Shown: positions 37,715 through 46,160 of the stretch, one piece after another
How the letters are laid out: every line of letters starts with the position of its first letter
How positions within the stretch are numbered: the first letter of the stretch is position 1
Assembly (NCBI RefSeq): GCF_002277815.1
Contig: NZ_NKJI01000011.1
Location: 154,927 to 218,926 of the forward strand
Direction of reading: 5' to 3'
Source: Pseudomonas sp. ERMR1:02
Lineage (GTDB): Bacteria > Pseudomonadota > Gammaproteobacteria > Pseudomonadales > Pseudomonadaceae
Length of the DNA stretch: 64,000 nt
The notes under the pieces: model-generated
Seen by the model: only the letters and a program-made list of their open reading frames with translations
The model's database searches: none
Told to the model about the DNA's origin: nothing
Made by a program: the position numbers and the translations under genes

Positions 37715-38164
37715 TTACGCGGTGACGACATTCAGGGCGACATCAATATTGCCGCGGGTTGCCTTGGAGTACGGGCAGATGGAGTGCGCGATGTGTGCTA
37801 TTTCGGTGGCAACGTCCTGTGGCAGGCCCGGTGCGCTCAGGGTCAGGCGAGCCTGGATGAAGTACTCCGCGCCGGTCTGGCCCAAATCAACCTCGATATC
37901 GACCGCCACATCCGCTGCAGTGTCACTTTCATTTGTTGGGCCGCAAGGCCGACGGCAGCGATGTAGCAGGCCGACCACGCCCCGGCGAACAGTTGCTCGG
38001 CTTTGGGGTGCGGCTGGACGCCGGTGAACACGTGCGCCGGTGTTGCGCTGCCGGGCGACGACAGTTCGATGTCGAGGCTGCCGTTATGGCCGCGCGAGGT
38101 GTTGCCGGCGCTGCTGTGGGTGGTATGGGTTTGCCGCTGGCCAGTACTTTTCGATCTTGCTCAT
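37715..38164 (-). CDS. ohr: Organic hydroperoxide resistance protein Ohr, copy 1 (frameshifted as sequenced)
   Basis: Three breaks (T4 at 38148-38151, T3 at 38130-38132 and near 37917) are each healed by one base, giving 150 residues, the same length as copy 2 and about 80% like it. The catalytic cysteine lies in AGAWSACYIAAVG and the second in HSICPYSKATRGNIDV. Ohr reduces organic hydroperoxides to alcohols using lipoylated or thiol partners in the cytosol. It lies between ohr copy 2 and ohrR with its own candidate operator, so it is probably separately controlled. True inactivity would be surprising given the tandem conservation. Confidence 0.82.
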
Positions 38165-38195
38165 GATGATTTCCTCAGGTTTACAACTTGTGTTG

Positions 38196-38223
38196 ATCGC
38201 ATGCGTATGTATCGCATGCGATA
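38196..38223. promoter_or_regulatory. Candidate OhrR operator upstream of ohr copy 1 (two sites)
   Basis: The perfect 14-bp palindrome TATCGCATGCGATA (38210-38223) is preceded by a half-copy ATCGCATGCG (38196-38205). It lies about 45-60 bp before the ohr start. The core matches motifs before ohr copy 2 and ohrR. Confidence 0.6.
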
Positions 38224-38242
38224 TATGTGCTGGAATTACAAA

Positions 38243-38695
38243 TCACGCCGTAATAACGTTCAGGGCAACGTCGATATTGCCGCGTGTTGCTTTGGAGTAG
38301 GGGCAGATGGAATCTGCGATGTGCGCCAGTTCGGTCGCAACATCATGTGCCAGCCCCGGCACACGCAGGGTCAGTCGGGCCTGAAGGAAGTAGGCCGGAC
38401 CAGTCTGGCCCACGTCGACTTCGATGTCGACGGCCATATCCGCTGGCAGCACGATGTTGCGTTCCTGTGCGACCAGCCCGACGGCGGCGGTGTAGCAGGC
38501 CGACCATGCGCCGGCGAACAGTTGCTCGGCTTTCGGGTGTGGCTGGGTGGCGGTAAACACGTGGGTCGGTGAGGTATCGCCAGGAGACGAGAGCTCGATG
38601 TCGAGGTTGCCGTTATGGCCGCGCGACGTGTAGCCAGCGCGGCTGAGGGTGGTGTGGGTTTTGCCGGAAGCCAGGACTTTTTCGATCTTGCTCAT
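38243..38695 (-). CDS. ohr: Organic hydroperoxide resistance protein Ohr, copy 2
   Basis: An intact 150-residue OsmC/Ohr-fold protein from ATG 38695. The peroxidatic cysteine is C67 (AGAWSACYTAAVG) and the partner is C130 (DSICPYSKATRGN). It detoxifies organic hydroperoxides. It is 78 bp upstream of the second copy on the same strand, a tandem duplication with divergence in the middle of the protein. It serves as the template that shows where copy 1 lost bases. Confidence 0.92.
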   Translation of the reverse strand: MSKIEKVLASGKTHTTLSRAGYTSRGHNGNLDIELSSPGDTSPTHVFTATQPHPKAEQLFAGAWSACYTAAVGLVAQERNIVLPADMAVDIEVDVGQTGPAYFLQARLTLRVPGLAHDVATELAHIADSICPYSKATRGNIDVALNVITA

Positions 38696-38750
38696 GGGGT
38701 AAATCCTCGATGGTGCGCTTGGGTTTGATTTAGTGTCGTGTGCGTTTAGA

Positions 38751-38762
38751 TCGCATCCGATG
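38751..38762. promoter_or_regulatory. Candidate OhrR operator upstream of ohr copy 2
   Basis: ATCGCATCCGAT lies 56 bp before the ohr copy 2 start; it differs by one base from the palindrome before copy 1. Confidence 0.5.
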
Positions 38763-38843
38763 GAAATAATATTCCCGCAGAACCGGATCGGCGTCAAGGG
38801 GTATTTGTGTACCTTGGCGACGAGTGGTCGGGAGGCGTACCCC

Positions 38844-38932
38844 TGTAGGAGCCGGCTTGCTGGCGAAGACGTCAGTCCAGTCGACAATGCAGTGCCTGAC
38901 CCACCGCCATCGCCAGCAAGCCGGCTCCTACA
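38844..38932. repeat. Inverted pair of REP elements, 'TAGGAGCCGGC' family
   Basis: CTGTAGGAGCCGGCTTGCTGGCGAAGACG mirrors ATCGCCAGCAAGCCGGCTCCTACA. A further degenerate half-unit, GTGGGAGCTGGCTTGCCTGCGATGGCG, follows at about 38971-38998. The 38696-39074 gap otherwise holds only the ohr operator. Confidence 0.82.
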
Positions 38933-39074
38933 ATTGATGGCGTTCATAAGGCAGGTGTCTAACATAGATCCTGTGGGAGCTGGCTTGCCTGCGATGGCGT
39001 CAGCACCAGCACAGAAAGTCTCGAATAGCCTCAGATAGACTCAACAACGACTATCCGACAATGGAGTGCCCCCC

Positions 39075-40307
39075 ATGGCAGGACTGCAATGGACTCGCTG
39101 ATCACAGCCGCAGCACAAGCACTGGCATCTGGCGATCCGCTCGGCGCGCTGGACTGCGTGGCGCTGCGCGAGGATGCACCGGCGTTGCGCTGCGCGGGAT
39201 CGCCATGGCGCAACTGGGTGATCTGGTGCGGGCCAGGGCGCTGGTGCGTCGGGCGGCGCGGGCCTTCGGGCCGAAAGAGGCGGTAGCGCGGGCGCGGTGC
39301 ATTGTCGCCGAAGCCGAGATCGCATTGGCGACCCGGGACCTTGGCTGGCCCGTGAAAGCGCTCGACGCGGCGCGGCTCACGCTGGAGGCTCACGGTGATT
39401 GGGTGAACGCTGCCCATGCGCAGTATCTGGACATCCGCCGCCTGTTGCTGATCGGGCAGCTGGATGAGGCCCAGGAAAAACTCGCTCGACTTGACCCGGC
39501 AACCATGCCGCCGCCACTGCGGGCCACCCATGAACTGGTGGCGGCGGGGATCGCCATGCGGCACCTGCATTCGCAAACAGCGCGTGCAGCTCTTGCCAGG
39601 GCCGAAATCGCCGCCCGGCAGTCCGCCATTCCCGCACTGTTGGCGGAAGTCGACAATGCCGTGCGGATGCTCGACAGTCCCGCCGCATGTTTGCTGGCCC
39701 AAGGTGAAGAACGACCTTTGTTGCTCGACGAAGTCGAAGCGTTGCTTAACTCGACATCGCTGGTGGTGGACGCCTGTCGATACGTCGTGCGTGGCGCCGG
39801 CATGTCGGTGTCTTTATCGACACGACCGATCCTGTTCACTCTCGTGCGAACTTTGGCGCAAGCCTGGCCAGATGATGTGCCGCGGGAAATACTCATCGCC
39901 CGGGCCTTTCGCTTGAAACTCAGCGATGAATCCCATCGTGCCCGTTTGCGGGTCGAAATCGGCCGGCTGCGCGCGGCGTTGAAACCCTTGGCCGGCGTAG
40001 TCCCAACCAAACGCGGCTTTGCATTGGTCCCGCAGGTTTCTCCCGACGTTGTGCTGCTCACACCGCCGGTCGAAGAAAAATACGCAGCGGTATTCGCCTT
40101 GCTCAGCGACGCAGAGTCGTGGTCCAGCTCAGCCCTGGCACTGGCGCTTGGGAACAGCCAGCGCACCGTGCAACGGACCCTCGATACGCTGGCAGCCCAG
40201 GGAAAGGTACAGTCGTTCGGCCATGGTCGGGCACGCCGCTGGCTGACACCCCAGTGCCCGGTTTCGCGACGACCTTGTTACTCCCCGTTCCGCTGCCCGG
40301 TGGCTAG
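39075..40307 (+). CDS. Putative DNA-binding regulator with helical repeats and C-terminal winged helix (frameshifted as sequenced)
   Basis: Three breaks (near 39092, 39182 and the C4 at 40249-40252) are each healed by one base, giving 411 residues from ATG 39075. Residues about 10-230 are alanine- and leucine-rich helices resembling TPR-like repeats. Then come a possible response-regulator-type winged helix (FRLKLSDESHRARLRVEIGRLR) and a second helix-turn-helix near the end (ALALALGNSQRTVQRTLDTL). The natural C-terminus after the third repair reads F-A-T-T-L-L-L-P-V-P-L-P. It is likely a cytosolic transcription factor of unknown target; the next gene, 36 bp away, is the obvious candidate. Confidence 0.65.
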
Positions 40308-40343
40308 GATGAACGCCACTAACCCCTGTTGAGGAACACCAAC

Positions 40344-40982
40344 ATGAAACAGTCAGCCGCCGAAATCATTCGAGAATATGGTCCCTTCGAAGGTGTCGAC
40401 GATGTACACGGCCTCACCTGGGACGGTCAGCAGGTGTGGTTTGCAACCACCGATAAGTTGCACGCACTGGACCCCGAAAGCGGCAAGACCCTGCGCACGA
40501 TCGATGTCGCGGCCCATGCCGGCACCGCATTCGATGGCAAGCATCTGTTCCAGATCGCCGAGGACCGTATCCAGAAAGTCGACCCTCAGACCGGCCGCGT
40601 ACTCTCCACGATTCCGGCCCCCGGTGGTGGCAACGACTCGGGGCTGACATGGGCGGAAGGCTCGCTGTGGGTCGGGCAGTATCGGGAGCGGAAAATCCAT
40701 CAGATCGATCCCGAGAGCGGGGCGATACTGCGCACCCTCGAATCCAACCGGTTTGTCACCGGTGTGACCTGGGTCGAAGACGCGCTATGGCACGGCACGT
40801 GGGAAGGGGATGAAAGCGAATTGCGCCACATCGATTCGAAAACCGGCGAGGTGCTGGAAAGCCTGAAGATGCCGCCCGGCATCGGTGTGTCGGGGCTTGA
40901 ATCCGACGGTGGCGAGCGGTTTTTCTGTGGGGGTGGCAGCAGTGGGCGGGTGAGGGCGGTGCGTCGGCCGACTGACGCCTGA
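40344..40982 (+). CDS. Beta-propeller protein of the YncE/glutamine cyclotransferase-like group
   Basis: The 212-residue protein repeats a motif of the type G-L-T-W-x-x-x-x-L-W followed by L/I-x-x-I-D-P-x-S/T-G about every 45 residues (HALDPESGKTLRTI, QKVDPQTGRVLSTI, HQIDPESGAILRTL, RHIDSKTGEVLESL). This is the pattern of small NHL/YncE-like propellers and glutaminyl cyclase-like folds. No signal peptide is visible, so it is probably cytosolic. It follows a putative regulator gene on the same strand. Enzymatic function is unknown. Confidence 0.7.
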   Translation: MKQSAAEIIREYGPFEGVDDVHGLTWDGQQVWFATTDKLHALDPESGKTLRTIDVAAHAGTAFDGKHLFQIAEDRIQKVDPQTGRVLSTIPAPGGGNDSGLTWAEGSLWVGQYRERKIHQIDPESGAILRTLESNRFVTGVTWVEDALWHGTWEGDESELRHIDSKTGEVLESLKMPPGIGVSGLESDGGERFFCGGGSSGRVRAVRRPTDA

Positions 40983-41071
40983 GGTCAGCCCGTTTGCGTG
41001 AAAAAAGGGGATTTTTTTGCCACTGGAGTAGGAAAAAGAGAGAAATAATTCCCTTTTTTTTTTTCTTTCAG

Positions 41072-41200
41072 CATCGCGAATACATCGACAGTGCGTCGCG
41101 CATTGAAGCTGCCAACGACCTGATGGTCAGTGCCGGTCGAGACATCACTAGCACTGGCAGTGTGCTGAGCAGCGGGCGCGGCCTCCAAATAGCGCGAATC
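41072..41200 (+). pseudogene. Remnant of a filamentous haemagglutinin/CdiA-type repeat
   Basis: About 40 codons read SRIEAANDLMVSAGRDITST, then GSVLSSGRGLQIAR, which is one haemagglutinin repeat as found in FhaB/CdiA exoproteins. Nothing before or after continues the protein; upstream is a poly-A/T-rich low-complexity stretch (41000-41070). It is a scrap of a much larger gene, likely left by a deletion that also reached the neighbouring metallo-hydrolase. Confidence 0.6.
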
Positions 41201-41223
41201 CGCAAGAAATACGACGTCTGTCG

Positions 41224-41875
41224 TTAAAGCGGCGGCGGCAAAGGCACTTCCGAAAAAGGTTCAGGCACCACGTAATCGTAATCCTTCAGTTGTTTGACCA
41301 GCCCCCAATAGTTTTGCAGGGGAATGGTCCGGGCCGGTTTCTCCAGGTCGTTGCCGAAGAAGTTTTCCCAGTGCCCCACCAGAACCCGTCGCGGCCGGTG
41401 CCTCGCCAACTCGGGTCCTTGCTGTTGCTGATCTGGGCGCGGCCAGGCACGACGGTGTGCACCTCGGGTATGTCGGCGTGCAAGATGTGGCGGACAGTTT
41501 CCGAGCCTTAGACGATGGCGTTTGGTGTCTTGCTCCTCACTACATGAGCGACATCCAGCAAGTGGTCGTAGTGGGCGTGGCCGACCAGCAGCATCTTCAC
41601 ATCCGTTGCAACAGGCATGTACTGGTCGATCTTCGCAGTGTTTGCTTGCACCGTGAGCGCGGGAAATCCCGTAATGCCCAGGCTTGCCGGGTTGCTGAAA
41701 GACGGCGCCAGCAGCAAACCTTCGCGTTTCCAGTGCAGCAGCCAGCCGCCGACACCGAGGAACTGGATCTTCGGCTCGGTCAAGTTATGCAGATTGGACA
41801 CCTTCAATCCCTGGCTTTCGGGGTGTGGGTGCAAGCCGTCAGCAAGAGCACAATGAGCACCACGGTCCTGCGCAT
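41224..41875 (-). pseudogene. MBL-fold metallo-hydrolase lipoprotein, degraded
   Basis: The start at 41875 gives MRRTVVLIVLLLTAC, a lipoprotein signal. A lost T near 41805-41810 shifts the frame into K-V-S-N-L and the metal motif GHAHYDH. Then TAA replaces an expected Tyr codon at 41508-41510, in frame with the following ETVRHILHADIPE. After about 25 more residues the sequence jumps to the family's C-terminus (LVGHWENFFG through KDYDYVVPEPF) in another frame. About 100 middle residues seem missing. A stop plus an internal deletion make real inactivation likely. Confidence 0.7.
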
Positions 41876-42118
41876 GGGCGGGCCTGCGCGGATATCGCTT
41901 GGGCAAGCGTAGGCAGGGGCGATGAGTAGGTCCAGCGAGAGTGATTCACTTGCTCACGGGTTTGAATGTGCGTAAACAGGCTGCAACGAGCGATTTGGAG
42001 ATCGCAGGCTTCAGTTCTGGTGGTCAGGAGTGGCAGGTATCAAGGCGTTAAATCACATGTTCGTCATCACGACGAAGCGAGGCGTGCGTTGGTAGAGCGA
42101 CGTCAGTTCAGCGGTGGC

Positions 42119-43099
42119 ATGAAGGGCAAGAACCTGCGCTATCTCAATGACCATGAAGGCCAGTCAGTCCGCGCCCGGGCAGGCTTTCTGCTGCTGGAAC
42201 ATTTCTCGTTGCCGGCGTTCACCCAAGCGCTCGATACGGTCATCACCGCCAACCTGCTGCGGCCCGAGTTGTTTTCAACGAAGACCTTTGGCTTGACTGA
42301 AGGGGAAGTGATCAGCGATCTGGGACTGGTGATTCGACCCGATGCCTGCCTCAGTCACGCCGAGATTCAGGAGCTGGACTTGCTGGTGGTGTGTGGCGGG
42401 TACCGCACCGCGCTCAAGGCCGACGAGGCGTTGATCAACCTCTTGCACGGGGCATCCGAACTGGGCGTGACTCTGGCGGGGGTGTGGAATGGCGCCTGGT
42501 TTCTCGGGCGCGCCGGTTTGCTGGATGGCTATCGCTGCGCGATCCACCCCGAACATCGCCCCGCACTGGCGGAAATCGCCAAGCTCACCCAAGTCACCAG
42601 CGAAGCCTATGTAGTGGACCGCGACCGCCTGACCGCCTCCAGTCCAAACGGTACGTTCTACATGGCGCTGGAATGGATCAGGGGTTTGCACGACAAGGCG
42701 TTGACCGACGGCATTGAAGATATTCTGGCATTCGAGGCTTCGCGTTACCGGCGTATAAAGCCCTCGCTGAATGCCTCGGTCTGTGGCCCGTTGCGTGAGG
42801 TGGTCAACCTGATGGACGCCAACCTCGAAGAGCCACTGGAGATGGAGGCACTCTGTGAATACGCGGGCCGCTCCCGGCGGCAGATCGAGCGCCTGTTCAA
42901 GGAACAACTGGGCACCACTCCGCAGCGCTATTACATGGACTTGCGGATCACTGAAGCGCGGCGCTTGCTGCAGCACACCACGTTAAGCATCGTCGAAGTG
43001 TCGGTTGCCTGTGGTTTCGTTTCGCCCAGCCACTTCAGCAAGTGCTACAGCTCGTATTTCGGTTATCGGCCGTCCAAGGAAACACGGCTGGTCAAGTAA
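42119..43099 (+). CDS. GlxA-type AraC family regulator (DJ-1/PfpI-like domain plus AraC HTH)
   Basis: From ATG 42119 the product has 326 residues. Residues about 15-190 form a class I glutamine amidotransferase-like domain (ARAGFLLLEHFSLPAFTQAL; V-C-G-G-Y-R-T; G-V-W-N-G-A-W-F-L), with the nucleophile cysteine position occupied by asparagine or alanine, so it should sense rather than catalyse. Residues about 215-320 hold two AraC helix-turn-helix motifs (MEALCEYAGRSRRQIERLF and VEVSVACGFVSPSHFSKCY). Relatives control choline, carnitine, arginine or glycine betaine catabolism. No metabolic target is adjacent. The ribosome site (GCGGTGG) is weak, so the start is uncertain. Confidence 0.82.
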   Translation: MKGKNLRYLNDHEGQSVRARAGFLLLEHFSLPAFTQALDTVITANLLRPELFSTKTFGLTEGEVISDLGLVIRPDACLSHAEIQELDLLVVCGGYRTALKADEALINLLHGASELGVTLAGVWNGAWFLGRAGLLDGYRCAIHPEHRPALAEIAKLTQVTSEAYVVDRDRLTASSPNGTFYMALEWIRGLHDKALTDGIEDILAFEASRYRRIKPSLNASVCGPLREVVNLMDANLEEPLEMEALCEYAGRSRRQIERLFKEQLGTTPQRYYMDLRITEARRLLQHTTLSIVEVSVACGFVSPSHFSKCYSSYFGYRPSKETRLVK

Positions 43100-43153
43100 A
43101 GGCCGGTCTGGTTCGCAAACCGTGATTTTGTGGGGCAACTAACATCCACAAAT

Positions 43154-43709
43154 CTGTAGGAGCCGGCTTGCTGGCGAACGCAACGACGCGGTGTGTCAGA
43201 TACACCGCCTTCGCTGGCAAGCCAGCTCCTACAAGGCCTGCGCCATCCACCAAATCTGTAGGAGCCGGCTTGCTGGCGAACGCAACGACGCGGTGTGTCA
43301 GACACACTGCCTTCGCTGGCAAGCCAGCTCCTACAAGGCCTGCGCCATACACAAATCTGTAGGAGCCGGCTTGCTGGCGAACGCAGCGACGCGGTGTGTC
43401 AGACATACCGCCTTCGCTGGCAAGCCAGCTCCTACAAGGCCTGCGCCATACACAAATCTGTAGGAGCCGGCTTGCTGGCGAACGCAGCGACGCGGTGTGT
43501 CAGACACACTGCCTTCGCTGGCAAGCCAGCTCCTACAAGGCCTGCGCCATACACAAATCTGTAGGAGCCGGCTTGCTGGCGAACGCAGCGACGCGGTGTG
43601 TCAGACATACCGCCTTCGCTGGCAAGCCAGCTCCTACAAGGCCTGCGCCATACACAAATCTGTAGGAGCCGGCTTGCTGGCGAACGGAGCGACGCGGTGT
43701 GTCAGATAA
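43154..43709. repeat. Tandem array of 5.5 REP-pair units, about 101 bp each
   Basis: Units begin with CTGTAGGAGCCGGC at 43154, 43256, 43357, 43458, 43559 and 43660; the last is cut at about 43709. Each unit is an inverted REP pair (TAGGAGCCGGCTTGCTGGCGAA ... GCTGGCAAGCCAGCTCCTA) plus AGGCCTGCGCCATACACAAAT. Units 3 and 5 share 'GACATACCGCC' while 2 and 4 share 'GACACACTGCC', so the array seems to have grown by a two-unit step. Open frames here are artefacts of the repeat. Confidence 0.95.
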
Positions 43710-43723
43710 CGATCAATCGTCCC

Positions 43724-44583
43724 TCACTGCGCCCCAAACATCATCGTCCAATAAACCCCTCATCACTGCGCGCCTCAGTCGCGTAACCCGCACCGACCTG
43801 GGTAAACATCGGATTCATCAAATTCGCGCAATGCCCGGGACTGGCCAGCCAGCCGGCCATCGCCTTGCCCGGTGAACCCTGGCCGGCTGCAATGTTTTCG
43901 CCAATCTGGCGACCACGGAAACCCGCAGCTCTCGCGCGGTCGGCGGCGGTGTCGCCATCGGTATCGCGGTGGGCGAAGTAATTACCGTAGGCCATCGCTT
44001 TGCTGTGTCCTTGAGCCGCAGCACCAAGGTTGGCGTTCCAGGCCAGTGGCCGGGCGGCGGCGAAGCGCTGGCGACCGCACAGTCGCGGTTGGGACCGGGC
44101 GGCGTTGACCTGTGCCAGCAAAGTTTTGGCGACACTTCGCGTATCGCGCATTTGGCTGTCCATGACCGGCTGCGCCAGCACCACTTGCCATTCACCCCGG
44201 CTGCGACTGACGCCAACATCGGCGTATTGGCTATCGAGCAACGCGGCGCAGTGCTCACTCTGCAGCAGGTCGAAAGCCTCTTCGGCATCTTGCGCACCCT
44301 CCACTCGGATGCTGCGCACCGACACTGCCTGATACCCGTTAGCTTTCAACCTGTCGCGCAAGCCACCGCCATAACCGACCGGCAAAGCCAGGCTGGATTT
44401 CAGTGCCAGCGGCGACAAGCGTTGAGCGGGACGACGTTCGCAACCCAGGGGATGGGCGCGGTAATCATTAATGGCTTCCACCAGTTGTCGTTCCGCGCCG
44501 GCATGGGCGGGGTTGGCGAACAGGGGAAGCGAGGTCAGCAGGCACAGCGAAGTGAAGCGCAAGGCGAGGGCGGTTGGGCGCAT
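43724..44583 (-). CDS. CAP-domain (SCP/PR1-like, YkwD-type) secreted protein (frameshifted near the end as sequenced)
   Basis: A signal peptide (1-28, ending AHA-GAE) leads into an N-terminal module and a CAP domain (about 155-285) with GHSKAMAYGNYFAHRD and GENIAAGQGSP; the catalytic-like His and Glu residues of the family cavity are visible. As sequenced it ends at 43741, but adding one T to the run at 43753-43755 gives the expected G-F-Y-W-T-M-M-F-G-A-Q end with stop at 43724 (286 residues). It should be periplasmic or secreted; biochemical role unknown. It stands alone beside the REP array. Confidence 0.82.
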
Positions 44584-44726
44584 GGGGCAGACAGCTCTGA
44601 TGAGATGACGACGGTTGGGAGGAGGATCAATCGCCGGTTTAGACTGGCGCCCCGAAACTAGTTCAAGGGGCAGGAGGGGATATTTGCGGATGCGCTCATC
44701 CGACGAACGTATCTGGGGGGATGAGA

Positions 44727-45365
44727 CTATTCGGTTTCAACATCCTGCACAGACTCGACCGGCCGCAGTTTGAAACGGCAGACATGCCCGCCGCGGACCA
44801 TGCATTCGCTGTGCTCGACCTCACCACCGCCCAAGGTGCCGATCAGCGCAAGATCCAGTTCGCAGACAACCGGGTGGGCCGCGGCCAAGCGATGGAACAC
44901 GCAATTGTGCGCAACAATCTGCGCATCGTCAGATGAGCGAAAGATCACCTCGGCTTCATAGCCCGCCTGATTCATGTGCTGCACGATCTTCGCTTCATCG
45001 ACGACCTGCTGTTCGCGGTCCAGAGCCAGTTTGCGGCCCAGGCTGCGCATCAGCGTCGCCAGGGCTTCGGGACCGATGATGTCGGCCACTTCATCGATCA
45101 GCGCGCTGGCCAGTAGCTGATATTGGCGAGGGAATTGTTCCTTTGCATGGTCGGTGAGCCGATACAGCTGTTCCGGGCGTCGTCCTGTCGGACGGGTATC
45201 GCCGCGCAGCACCAGGCCGTCACGCTCCAGCGCCGCCAGATGCTGGCGAATCGCCGTGCGCGTGACTGCCAGGTGCTCAGCCAACTCGTCAATGCTCATG
45301 CCACCCCCGTGGTGCAGCAGCGCATTGAGCAAGTCCTGCTGTGTTCGGCCCAATCCTTCCAGCAT
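44727..45365 (-). CDS. Helix-turn-helix regulator with a C-terminal four-cysteine motif (SufR-like)
   Basis: The 212-residue protein has a DeoR/ArsR-like winged helix (about 10-70: SIDELAEHLAVTRTAIRQHL, then LERDGLV) and a C-terminal domain with cysteines spaced C-x12-C-x19-C-x7-C (NCVFH, VCELD, SECMV, HVCRF). This recalls the [4Fe-4S]-binding SufR group, although SufR spacing differs, so it may sense iron, redox or oxygen through a cluster. It lies 17 bp after the periplasmic protein gene on the same strand, and the pair probably forms one operon. The target and ligand are not established. Confidence 0.75.
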   Translation of the reverse strand: MLEGLGRTQQDLLNALLHHGGGMSIDELAEHLAVTRTAIRQHLAALERDGLVLRGDTRPTGRRPEQLYRLTDHAKEQFPRQYQLLASALIDEVADIIGPEALATLMRSLGRKLALDREQQVVDEAKIVQHMNQAGYEAEVIFRSSDDAQIVAHNCVFHRLAAAHPVVCELDLALIGTLGGGEVEHSECMVRGGHVCRFKLRPVESVQDVETE

Positions 45366-45382
45366 GATGCGTCCTCGCGGTA

Positions 45383-46012
45383 TCAGAACTTGTCAGGGAA
45401 TTGCTTGACCAGAGCAGCGGTCAACGCGTCTGCCAGTGCCAGAATATGCGTGCGCATCATCGACCAGGTGCGTGCTTCGCCGGCGTAGTCGTGAGCAGCG
45501 AATTCATCGATCTGGGCAATGTGATGGCCGCCATGGGCCGACAGCATATTTACCAGCGTGGCCTCGGGCAGGTTGGGGTTGGCTCCGGCCAGGAATGCCG
45601 CAATCGCCTTGGCATTGCTGGTCAACTCCGTCACGGCGGCCTGCTTGCCCTTGGCGTCCTTGGCCACCGTGGCATCGCTGTAGTGTTTCACCGCGCCCCA
45701 ATGACCGGCAAGCAACTTGAGCAGCTGATCGGCTGCTGGCTGGCCGTAAAGCGGCGCGATGCTGTTGGCGATTTTGGTGGCGTTATCGACCACTTGATCC
45801 GCCGCGACTTTGGCTTGTTTCTGATCGCCGGACTGGTTGGCGAGCGCGTAGGTTCTGATCCAGAAAATATGCTCGACCCACAAGTCGCGCAGTGCCAGGC
45901 GCGTGGTCAATGCAGGGCTATCGGCAGCAGTGGGAGAGGCGGCGGGCGTCTGGCTCCAGACCGGTTGCGCACAGAAAGCCAGCAGGATCAGAGCCAGGAT
46001 TTTGATATTCAT
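45383..46012 (-). CDS. Periplasmic helical protein of unknown function
   Basis: The 209-residue product has a signal peptide (1-20, cleaved after VWS-Q) and a mainly alpha-helical mature part. Conserved-looking residues include WVEHIFWIRTYALA near the start, a G-H-W-G-A-V-K-H-Y motif and GGHHIAQIDEFA, whose clustered histidines could bind metal or haem. I cannot place it in a named family. It is co-directional with, and 17 bp upstream of, the cysteine-rich regulator gene, so it may be the regulated effector. Intact as sequenced. Confidence 0.72.
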   Translation of the reverse strand: MNIKILALILLAFCAQPVWSQTPAASPTAADSPALTTRLALRDLWVEHIFWIRTYALANQSGDQKQAKVAADQVVDNATKIANSIAPLYGQPAADQLLKLLAGHWGAVKHYSDATVAKDAKGKQAAVTELTSNAKAIAAFLAGANPNLPEATLVNMLSAHGGHHIAQIDEFAAHDYAGEARTWSMMRTHILALADALTAALVKQFPDKF

Positions 46013-46058
46013 GACGGTACCCTCGTGTGGTGAGATGGTTCGACAATATCAGTTTAAG

Positions 46059-46070
46059 CATATAAATATG
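46059..46070. promoter_or_regulatory. AT-rich palindrome before the periplasmic protein/regulator pair
   Basis: CATAT-AA-ATATG lies 47 bp before the start at 46012, within a longer AAGCATATAAATATGTTT tract and next to possible -10 sequences. It is a reasonable operator for the downstream-encoded winged-helix regulator, but this rests on position and symmetry only. Confidence 0.35.
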
Positions 46071-46160
46071 TTTTTATTGGTTTGAGCAAAAAGTCTCTGA
46101 TCAACGGTCGTGAGCCCCCGGATTTTTCTCGAGAAAACCGGGGGCAGGCTTCAATTCAAC

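Noticed and set aside
43154..43709. Possible CRISPR array
   Set aside because: The regularly repeated unit is about 101 bp with no unique spacers between copies, and no cas genes are nearby; it is a REP-pair array.
43168..43786. Series of overlapping open frames of 60-90 codons, all beginning near 'MSDTLPSLASQLLQGLRHT'
   Set aside because: They are translations of the 101-bp REP array; the period is not a multiple of three, so the same words appear in several frames. No ribosome sites.
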